A stretch of 61,145 bases of DNA from Opitutus sp. GAS368 (GTDB lineage Bacteria > Verrucomicrobiota > Verrucomicrobiia > Opitutales > Opitutaceae). Made by a program: the position numbers and the translations under genes. How positions within the stretch are numbered: the first letter of the stretch is position 1; each line of letters begins with the position of its first letter. The stretch covers positions 1-61,145 of the forward strand of contig CAMDOF010000026.1 in assembly GCA_945903465.1 (NCBI GenBank). Direction: 5' to 3'. Below are positions 1-7,130 of the stretch, one piece after another. Below the pieces are notes generated by a model. The model had not been told where the DNA came from and searched no databases. It saw only the letters and a program-made list of their open reading frames with translations.

Positions 1-1
1 C

Positions 2-124
2 TTCGCCGAGCGGGTGCAGCGCGACGCCCGGAATATCGATTTACTCGCCGCCACTCACCGCTTGCTCCACGCCCGGCGCGCCAACCGCGTCACCGGCGAT
101 GATCGGCAACGCTCGCTGTTCTGA
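2..124 (+). CDS. C-terminal fragment of an unidentified protein
   Basis: An open frame enters from the left edge of the window and ends at a TGA at 122-124, giving the last 40 residues of a protein. The tail is Arg-rich and ends in the residues RQRSLF. The composition looks coding, but the fragment is too short for me to name a family. The start lies outside the window. Confidence 0.5.
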   Translation, partial: FAERVQRDARNIDLLAATHRLLHARRANRVTGDDRQRSLF

Positions 125-179
125 CTCCGCGGCGGCGGACCAGAAACCATCGCGAAGATCGCCACCAGTTCGCGCCGCT

Positions 180-281
180 CGCCCAAACCGAGAAACAACC
201 GAGTTCCGCACGGACCGATGATCCACGCCTCGCCCAAACCGAGAAACAACCGGGTTCCGCACGGACCGATGATCCACGCCT
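180..281. repeat. Two tandem copies of a 51-bp unit
   Basis: Copy 1 is 180-230 and copy 2 is 231-281. They match except for one A/G difference (202 versus 253). They lie between the fragment ending at 124 and the lipoprotein gene ending at 392, with no convincing gene across them. Each copy contains the 12-mer CTCGCCCAAACC (counting the base pair just before the unit), which is also the core of the repeat inside the TonB receptor gene at 6616-6735, on the opposite strand sense. Confidence 0.85.
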
Positions 282-391
282 CGGCCACAACGCAAAATCC
301 GTGCGGCTCCTCCTAATTTATCATGAAAAAATCCTCCGGAAATATTGTGACGCGCCACAGCCGAGGAGTTAAAGTGGGGTGCGGGAAGTGG

Positions 392-1147
392 TCAGAGCCC
401 TTTTCTGATGAAGGCGATATCGCTGCTATTATCCTTGATGCGGATTGTTTTTTGACCCTCGGAATCACGGCCGATATAATCGATGCTGGCGGCGACGAGA
501 ATGGGCATATTTTTTCTGATATCGCGGCTTTCGCCCTCGCTGGTGACGTCGACGGTCCAGACCTCTTGGCTGGGCCGGCCTTCCGCCTGTTCTTTGTTTT
601 CGCGGGCGGATAGTTTTAGGTATTTTTCGTAGACGACGACAGTCACGACGTATTCGCGAAAGCCGGCGAATTCGCTGCGGGGAGGTTCTTGGACGGTGAC
701 GGTTTGATAAACGGGTCGGCCGAGTGAATCGGTGCCGACTTGGACCCGTTCCGTGCGCATTTGGCCGGGAATGGTGACGTAGACGGGTTCGGAAACCGTT
801 TCGCGGCGGGTCAGGGGAGGGCCCACGCCATAATCGAGGTCGACGACCACGTCGGGTTTAGTGTTGGGCGGCGCTTCGTACATGCCTTTACCGGAGAGCG
901 CGGTCTTGACCATGGCGGCGGCCTCTTTGTAGCGGAGCGAGTCGTCCGCGACGAGTGGGTTGCGGTTCTTGATCTCGTAGGAAATCGCGTTTTTGGCCTG
1001 GGGTTTAGAAAGCGAGTCGATTTTGACTTCGGAGCTTGAGACGCAGCCGGAGAGGAGGAGAACGAGCAGTAATGCGGTGGTCGCGAATGGTCCGCTGGTA
1101 GCGGAGGGAGCGTGGGCAACCGACTCCCTGGAAAGGCCGGTGATCAT
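392..1147 (-). CDS. Putative outer-membrane or periplasmic lipoprotein
   Basis: A 251-residue protein with a hydrophobic leader ending in a lipobox (LLLSGC), so it is probably lipidated and anchored in an outer or inner membrane. The mature part has no transmembrane segment and carries a Tyr/Val-rich central stretch. It loosely resembles DUF4136-type lipoproteins, but I do not recognise a firm family. The ATG at 1147 puts the lipobox about 35 residues in; an ATG at 1195 and a TTG at 1207 are in frame upstream but give an unusually long leader. No clear Shine-Dalgarno precedes any of them. The stop is TGA. Confidence 0.65.
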   Translation of the reverse strand: MITGLSRESVAHAPSATSGPFATTALLLVLLLSGCVSSSEVKIDSLSKPQAKNAISYEIKNRNPLVADDSLRYKEAAAMVKTALSGKGMYEAPPNTKPDVVVDLDYGVGPPLTRRETVSEPVYVTIPGQMRTERVQVGTDSLGRPVYQTVTVQEPPRSEFAGFREYVVTVVVYEKYLKLSARENKEQAEGRPSQEVWTVDVTSEGESRDIRKNMPILVAASIDYIGRDSEGQKTIRIKDNSSDIAFIRKGL

Positions 1148-1276
1148 AGCTTCGATTGGAGGGAGCTTAACACGGAGAGCCTTGAGCGCAACCATGGGGG
1201 CTTGCAAAAGAAGCCCTGAGTTTTCCGATAGACGATCGTGCTGACGCTACGGGTGAGCGCGCGCAGCGAATTAAAA

Positions 1277-1516
1277 TTACTTTTTTCCAGCGGCTCTTTG
1301 GGCTCGCAGGACGACTCTGAACATTTGGATACAGAGCCAGAAAACGCCTGACATGCACGCTGAGCACAGCATCCCCCACAGCCGAATCATTTGTGGATCG
1401 TTCGATGGTACGTGGGTTGAAACCAACGAGTAAATGAAGAGGAAGAACGCGAGCACAAGGATCGCATCGACCGCGAGACTGACTGGCGAGGTGAGCTTCG
1501 TTTCCGGCTGAGACAT
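1277..1516 (-). CDS. Small two-helix membrane protein
   Basis: A 79-residue protein with two predicted membrane helices, roughly residues 13-33 and 45-69, joined by a short polar loop, and a basic C-terminus (RAQRAAGKK). The longer open frame that extends upstream is unlikely to be coding; the ATG at 1516 starts just before the first helix. It stands alone between the lipoprotein gene and the propeller gene. No family recognised. Confidence 0.55.
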   Translation of the reverse strand: MSQPETKLTSPVSLAVDAILVLAFFLFIYSLVSTHVPSNDPQMIRLWGMLCSACMSGVFWLCIQMFRVVLRAQRAAGKK

Positions 1517-1817
1517 GGTTGTGAAGGAGACGAACAATCGGGGTTTTGTCCACGGAAAATTCGCCATAAAATAGAAGAGGGGAGACGGGGTGGTTGACGA
1601 CTTTCGGCTGAATCCGTTGGGGGCACGGGCACGGGTCGTTTTCAGGTGAAAATGGGAGCAGCCATCGTGGTCGGCCGGCGGACGGTTGGGTGGCGAGAGC
1701 GTGGGATTTTCTGCGAGGAGGCGAGGGCACCGCTTCGCCGAGGTTGGCGCCTCGGCGCCGGGAGGGGAGGGCGATGCTGGTCGGGAGCGCGCGGGCCAGG
1801 CTGGGTGGCAAGGGCGC

Positions 1818-3326
1818 TCAGGGTGCGGTATCGCTGAAGGACCAGAGATGGCGCGAAGAGCGAACGTAGAGGTTTTTTTGGGCGAGGGCGGGGCTTGCCC
1901 AAATGGGTTCGCCGATTTCGTTACGTGCGAGGACCACGAGCTCGCGCTCCGCTTGAAATACGGTGATGGTCCCTCGGTCAGACGCGACATAGACGCGTCC
2001 CTGAGCGGCGACGGGGGAGGCGTAGTAGCCGCCGGGTGAGTCGATTCGTTTTTCGAAGATCATTTGGCCCGTGGTGACATCCCGGCAGGCTAGAAATCCG
2101 CCGCTGCGGATAAAATAGGCGCGGTCTTGCCAAACAACAGGAGAAGGCATTTCGGGGACGCCTTTCGTCTCGCGCCAAATGACGTGCGACGACGTGACAT
2201 CGTTCTTTCCACCCGTCCGAGCGGCTAACACGACGGTTTGGTTGAAGGGGCCGGTGGCGAAACTGGTGAGATTGGCGCGGATTTTTTCCCATTGCTCGCG
2301 ATTAAACTTAGCTCCCGCTTGGGCCTCGCCCAAAAAGCGCAGGGCGTTTTTCAGGGTCATGTTACCTTGGCCGCCGGACGCTTGCCGATCAGTAAAAATG
2401 ACGTTGGGGGGGATCTGGTCGTAGTCGATGGTATCGCCCTGCGTGGAGCCATATAATTTCACGGCTTCGGCGAAGGGTGGGGGTGGTGTGATATTAGCGG
2501 CTTCCCCTTGGACGCCAGCGGTGGCGATGAGGAGGCGATCACCCAGTGCGATCGGGGTGCTACAGGCTTGGCGGCCGAGTTCGTTGATCCACCATGTCTC
2601 TTGGCCGTCGGTAAGTCGAAAAGCGGTGAAGCGCGCGCCGCAGACCATGCCGACAAATCCGCCGCTGGGCTCCTGCCAGGTCACAGGAGTGGCATAGCTA
2701 TTATTATGAATGGGGAGGGGAGCTCTCCAGAGCTCGTGGCCGTTGTGGGGATCGACGGCGAGGAGGTGCGAGTCGTTACCGAGTTGAACAAAAACGATTA
2801 ATTTTCCGGCGGCGAGAATGGGCGAAGTGCCGGTGCCTTGATTTTGAAACGTTTTTGGGAGGGGGAGGGGTTTCCGCCAAAGTTCTTTCCCGCTGAAATC
2901 ATAGGCGAGGAGTCCGAGTGAGCCGAAATAAACGTAGACGGCCTTGCCATCGGTCACTGGGGTGGGTGTGGCGGGCGAGTTCTCGCGGTGGACTCTTTCG
3001 AGTTTTTCGACGGGAACGAGTTGTTCCCAGAGTTTTCTTCCGGTGAGGCGATCGAGACAGAGTGTGGCGAGGTTTTTTTCGACCGTGCCGGTGAGGAAGA
3101 GGACATCTTGCCAGATGACGGGAGAAGAGAGACCGGAGGGGAGCGCCACTTTCCAAGCGAGGTGAGTGGTGGGACCGAATACGATCGGAGGCGCGGTGGT
3201 TGCGCTCACGCCGCTGGCCGCAGGGCCGCGGAAGCCGGTCCAATTACTGGCGAAGCTCGGTGAGATTATGATGAGCGAGGCAAGCTGAAGAAAAGTAGCT
3301 TTAAGCCTTGGGGCGAGGGCGTGCAT
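1818..3326 (-). CDS. PQQ-type beta-propeller protein, exported
   Basis: A 502-residue protein with a signal peptide (about residues 1-26) followed by an N-W-T-G-F-R-G-P motif that opens many planctomycete/verrucomicrobial PQQ-like repeat proteins. Blades recur through the protein with the pattern of a Trp/Tyr/Leu strand followed by 'D..TG..LW' (for example DRLTGRKLWEQ and DPHNGHELWRA). This fold occurs in BamB and in PQQ-dependent dehydrogenases. I see no dehydrogenase catalytic or quinone-binding signature, so a scaffold or binding role in the periplasm is more likely than an enzyme. The ATG at 3326 gives a good signal peptide. Monocistronic by spacing. Confidence 0.75.
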   Translation of the reverse strand: MHALAPRLKATFLQLASLIIISPSFASNWTGFRGPAASGVSATTAPPIVFGPTTHLAWKVALPSGLSSPVIWQDVLFLTGTVEKNLATLCLDRLTGRKLWEQLVPVEKLERVHRENSPATPTPVTDGKAVYVYFGSLGLLAYDFSGKELWRKPLPLPKTFQNQGTGTSPILAAGKLIVFVQLGNDSHLLAVDPHNGHELWRAPLPIHNNSYATPVTWQEPSGGFVGMVCGARFTAFRLTDGQETWWINELGRQACSTPIALGDRLLIATAGVQGEAANITPPPPFAEAVKLYGSTQGDTIDYDQIPPNVIFTDRQASGGQGNMTLKNALRFLGEAQAGAKFNREQWEKIRANLTSFATGPFNQTVVLAARTGGKNDVTSSHVIWRETKGVPEMPSPVVWQDRAYFIRSGGFLACRDVTTGQMIFEKRIDSPGGYYASPVAAQGRVYVASDRGTITVFQAERELVVLARNEIGEPIWASPALAQKNLYVRSSRHLWSFSDTAP

Positions 3327-3573
3327 GAAGGTGGCGTTGGGCTTTGTTCGGTTCAGATTTTATTCGTGGAAATAAAATCAGTGGGATTGGCCAAGTGCGC
3401 GGGAGTTGTCGGCGGGGGCGATTGGGGATGCCTCCGATAATTTGCGATGAGTAAAAAGGGATAAGCCGAGGTCGCGCCAAGTGAGTTGGGGCGAGCGCGG
3501 TTAATTTTAGGGGTTCCCCTGTTGGGCCGCGAGGAGGCACTCTCGTTCTGTGGAGGATGAGATGAGGCGTGTT

Positions 3574-6500
3574 TTAGAAAGTGCCCTTGAGACCGGCGGA
3601 AAAGTAGACGCCGAAGTGGCGGTACTGGCGTGGTTGAGCGTAGGTGGGGGTGGTGGCGCCGTAACGAGTGTTGACGAGGTAGGCGTTGAAGAGGTTGCGA
3701 ATATTGGTGCTGAGGGAAAGGCTTCGGCTGAGCTGGTAATCGCCGCTTAGATCGAGGGTGGTGCGTGCGGCGGTGTAATTAAAAGCGTCGGCGCCAAAGC
3801 CGGGAAAGGCCGCGCCCTTTTGTTCACCGCGATAGTTCCATTTGGCGACAAGGGTGATGGGTTTTTGGGAATACGTGACGCCCCAGTTGACGTTTCGTGG
3901 GATGAAGCCGCTGAAGTCGGCCTGCTGACTCCCGCAGAGGGCGAGCTGGGTGGCGTTGGCGAACACAGTGAAAGGGCGCGCCCAAGTGCCGAGGGGACTG
4001 AGGTTATGGCGGAAGTTGACCTCGGCACCCATGACGCGGGCGCGGCCGGAATTGAACTTAGTGGAAAGTTGCCAGCCGAGGTATTGGGGGTCGAGCCCGA
4101 GTTCCTCGAGGTCGGCAGCTTTGGCGAGCACGACGCGATTGGCGAAGAAGTCGTCGATTTCTTTTAGGAAGAAGCCGGCGCTGACCACGCCGCCCTGAGC
4201 GCTGTAGTATTCGAGTGATAGGTCATAATTATCGGCGGTCCACGGCTTCAAGCCAGAGTTGCGGACATCAATGGTGCCGCGGATGGTGCTGGGGTCGCCG
4301 AGCTGAGTTTCGTCGAGATCGCGTTCGCTGATGGTGGAGTTGGGAATGATTTCACTGAAGTCGGGTCGGCCATAGGTCCGGGCGTAAGCGGCGCGGGCTT
4401 GGAAGTTTTCGGTGAGGTGAAAAGTGAGGTGGAGGCTGGGATAGGCGCCATCGTAGGAGCGTCGGGCGTGGTAGCCGCGAGCTTCGCGGGTGAGGCGGAG
4501 TTCCTCGATTGAGCCGACGGCACCGGCGTCGGGGCGGCGGATGCGAATGCCGCGGGCGTCGCGGGTGAACGTACCGTCGCGGTTGCGGAGGTAGACATTG
4601 GCGGGTTCGTAGACGGGACCGCGGCCCTCGTCGGTAGTTTTTTCGTAGCGGATGCCCGTGAGGAGAGACACGCGATTCGTGAAGAGGCGAAGTTCGGTCT
4701 GGGCGTAGCCGGCGGCGACAGTTTCCTGGACGTATTCTGAGTTGGTGATGGCAAATTGTTCGGCGGCGACGAGCTGCGCGGGGGTGGAGGTAAAGAGTGC
4801 CGGATTTTGCTGATAAGCCTGCCAAGCGCGATGTTTGGAGGCCCACGGTGGGACGAGACCGGGCAGTCCGAAGTGGGAGTTGCGGCCGACGTAGACTTGA
4901 TTGCGAAAGGGAGCGGCGGAGAGGTTACCGTTAACGCCGTTGTAGGTGGAAGTGGTGCTGCCTTTATTATTGTCGCGGGTCTGTTCGCGGACGAGACCGC
5001 CGATCTGTACGGAGGCGGGGAAAGGGAAGAAGGCGAGTCGGCGTTGCCCGGTGAAATCGGCGGCGCGCATATCGTCGGTGACATCGCGGGTGAGGGCGGT
5101 GGCGTTATTGATCCGGTAATTATTGATATCGTAAAGGTCGACCTCGCGCTGGGAGTTATCGAAGGCGCGGATGGCGTGCGGCTGAAGGGCGGTGATCTCG
5201 CTGAGGACGAGGCGGACGACGGGGACGAGCGTGATGTTCATACCGGCGAAGTGGCCCTCACTGGTGCTGCGGAAGGCATTGGTGGAAAAGGAGCGAGTGA
5301 GGCTCGCGTCGAGGCGCCAGCCGCCGTTGTCGAAACGGTAGCGGAGACCGCCGGCCCGGACCTCTTCGTAGCGTTTCATGAAGTTGCCGCTACCCAAGGT
5401 CACGACGCCGCGACCGGTGGCGCCGCTGGTGAATGTCTCGCTGAAAGAGAGGGGGACACCGCCGGCTGCGGTGGTCAGGGTGGGCGTGCCGATGGTGCCA
5501 ACGTTAAAGTCCATGCTCTGATGGCCCCAGTAAGCTTGGTACTGGTTGAACATACCGTTGACGGAAAGCACTGAGTTGGGGGTGATGCGCCAGTCGGCTT
5601 TGACGCTAGCGGAATTGCGGGTGATATCTTTGGAGCCATCGTTGATTCCATACTGTTGCAAGTAAGGTTGGCTGAAAGTGGCGCCGGTGGCGGTCCCGGC
5701 GGCGTTGTAGAGGAGGGTGGAGTGGTCCTCTTCGCCGGCGGAGAGCGATCGACTTCCGGTGACGACGACGCCGAAGTTTTTATTAACGGGCAGGGTGTAA
5801 TCGAAATCCACTCCCGGCATGACCTTGCCCTGGCGACGCTCGTAGGAATGCGGTTGTGAGCTGAGCGTGAGGTAATCACCATTGCCGGCGGCGTAGAGCC
5901 GGTAGCGGAGCTCGGCGCGGCTACGTTCAAACGCGCTTTTGCTGACGAGATTAATGGAACCCGCCATGGAGTCGGCGGGGGTGGCGGGGGTGGGTACCTT
6001 GGAGACCTCGATGCGGGAGACGTTGTTGATGGCGAGCTGGGAAAATTGAAAGGTGCGGGAGTTGCCGTTGAAGTTGGCGTTGCCGAGTTGGGAGCCATCG
6101 GCGAGGACGACGGTGAGGTTGGTGGAAAAGCCGCGGAGGGAGACGGTGTTGATTTGGGCGTCGTCATGATCGCCGGTGATCCCCGGGAGGTACTTGAGGA
6201 ATTCGCCGACGTTACCCTCGGCCATATCGCCGAACGAGTCGGTGGAAATCACCGCCTTGAGGTTGGGAGCGAAGCGCTGCTCGTTGGTGGCGAGGGCCTC
6301 GCCCTCGGTATCGCGGGAAGTCGCGACAACGAAGGCGTCGAGTTTCACCGCCTCGGCGTTTTTACCGTAACGGGCAATGCTGCTGAGGATGACATTGCGC
6401 GTGAGTTGTTCGCTGGGCGCGGCCTGCACGGTAATTTCCTGAGGATCGAGGCCGGTGTAAAAAAACTCCACCACGAGTGAGCCTGGGGAGACGGGGGTGA

Positions 6501-6816
6501 GGCGATAGATGCCGGAGTCGTCGGTGAAGACCACGCGATCGGTGCCTTTAAGGGAGACGCGGGTGTGGGGGAGATATTGTCCGGTAACGGCGTTTTGAAC
6601 GCGACCGGAGAGGCTGGCGGTTTGGGCGAGGCTGGTTTGGGCGAGGCTGGTTTGGGCGAGGCTGGTTTGGGGGAGGGTGGTTTGGGCGAGGGTGGTTTGG
6701 GCGAGGCTGGTTTGGGGGAGGGTGGTTTGGGCGAGGGCGCAGCTGATGAGATCGGCGAGAAGGATACGGGCCAAGAAGAGGCGTATGCCGTTGATGGGGG
6801 CGCGTGAGGGGCGCAT
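3574..6816 (-). CDS. TonB-dependent outer-membrane receptor 1
   Basis: A protein of about 1,080 residues. It has a signal peptide, then eight pentapeptide repeats (about residues 28-67), a carboxypeptidase-regulatory-like beta-sandwich (from ASLSGRVQNAVTGQYLP), a plug domain (DSFGDMAEGNVGEFLKYLPG through the R-IEVSKVPTP stretch) and a long beta-barrel ending in the terminal Phe typical of outer-membrane proteins. Such receptors use TonB/ExbBD energy to import large or scarce ligands; the substrate cannot be read from the sequence. There is no SusD partner. The ATG at 6816 fits a signal peptide best; in-frame starts at 6855 and 6879 add an unlikely extension. It lies in line with the second receptor at 7131-10121 but 314 bp downstream of it, so it probably has its own promoter. 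Confidence 0.85.
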   Translation of the reverse strand: MRPSRAPINGIRLFLARILLADLISCALAQTTLPQTSLAQTTLAQTTLPQTSLAQTSLAQTSLAQTASLSGRVQNAVTGQYLPHTRVSLKGTDRVVFTDDSGIYRLTPVSPGSLVVEFFYTGLDPQEITVQAAPSEQLTRNVILSSIARYGKNAEAVKLDAFVVATSRDTEGEALATNEQRFAPNLKAVISTDSFGDMAEGNVGEFLKYLPGITGDHDDAQINTVSLRGFSTNLTVVLADGSQLGNANFNGNSRTFQFSQLAINNVSRIEVSKVPTPATPADSMAGSINLVSKSAFERSRAELRYRLYAAGNGDYLTLSSQPHSYERRQGKVMPGVDFDYTLPVNKNFGVVVTGSRSLSAGEEDHSTLLYNAAGTATGATFSQPYLQQYGINDGSKDITRNSASVKADWRITPNSVLSVNGMFNQYQAYWGHQSMDFNVGTIGTPTLTTAAGGVPLSFSETFTSGATGRGVVTLGSGNFMKRYEEVRAGGLRYRFDNGGWRLDASLTRSFSTNAFRSTSEGHFAGMNITLVPVVRLVLSEITALQPHAIRAFDNSQREVDLYDINNYRINNATALTRDVTDDMRAADFTGQRRLAFFPFPASVQIGGLVREQTRDNNKGSTTSTYNGVNGNLSAAPFRNQVYVGRNSHFGLPGLVPPWASKHRAWQAYQQNPALFTSTPAQLVAAEQFAITNSEYVQETVAAGYAQTELRLFTNRVSLLTGIRYEKTTDEGRGPVYEPANVYLRNRDGTFTRDARGIRIRRPDAGAVGSIEELRLTREARGYHARRSYDGAYPSLHLTFHLTENFQARAAYARTYGRPDFSEIIPNSTISERDLDETQLGDPSTIRGTIDVRNSGLKPWTADNYDLSLEYYSAQGGVVSAGFFLKEIDDFFANRVVLAKAADLEELGLDPQYLGWQLSTKFNSGRARVMGAEVNFRHNLSPLGTWARPFTVFANATQLALCGSQQADFSGFIPRNVNWGVTYSQKPITLVAKWNYRGEQKGAAFPGFGADAFNYTAARTTLDLSGDYQLSRSLSLSTNIRNLFNAYLVNTRYGATTPTYAQPRQYRHFGVYFSAGLKGTF
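6616..6735 (-). repeat. Eight 15-bp tandem repeats encoding (L-A/P-Q-T-T/S)n
   Basis: Eight consecutive 15-bp units in the receptor gene encode the pentapeptide L-(A/P)-Q-T-(T/S); the eighth unit ends in Ala in place of the last Thr/Ser. The array sits exactly at the end of the signal peptide, whose natural cleavage context (ALA before Q) is copied by most units as S/T-L-A before Q. Unit length is a multiple of three, so gain or loss of copies would keep the frame. Confidence 0.9.
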
Positions 6817-6990
6817 TGAGTGGGGATAAAGAAAGGATGGCAGCGGGCGATGCATGATTGGAAACGGGTGCGAATTCAAGTGGGAGCAGTCGAAGCTGGG
6901 AGGCGCGCGAGCGACGGCGGAGTGGCGCGGAAGGCCCGTGGGCGTTCGAAAGTGAGTCGTGGAGGCTTTACGGGTGGGATAGGTGGAGCA

Positions 6991-7103
6991 GGAGACGCGC
7001 GGTGACGACCGTGGTGGGCGTGCGAGCTGGGCTCGGCGCGGAGCTGGATGGCGACAAGGATCGGAGACGCGCGGTGCCGGCCGTGGTGGGCGTGCGAGCT
7101 GGG
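6991..7103. repeat. 41-bp direct repeat between the two TonB receptor genes
   Basis: Copies at 6991-7031 and 7063-7103 differ at two positions and are separated by 31 bp. They lie in the 314-bp gap (6817-7130) between the receptor genes, upstream of receptor 1 and downstream of receptor 2. I see no coding sequence, hairpin terminator or further copy in the gap. Confidence 0.85.
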
Positions 7104-7130
7104 AGGGGGAAGCGGCGGGGAGTTCGGTTT

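Noticed and set aside
5475..6167. Long frames opposite and within the TonB receptor genes, and similar frames across the window
   Set aside because: They are shadows of the real genes: low-complexity Pro/Ser/Arg translations in GC-rich DNA, no motifs, and full overlap with well-supported genes.
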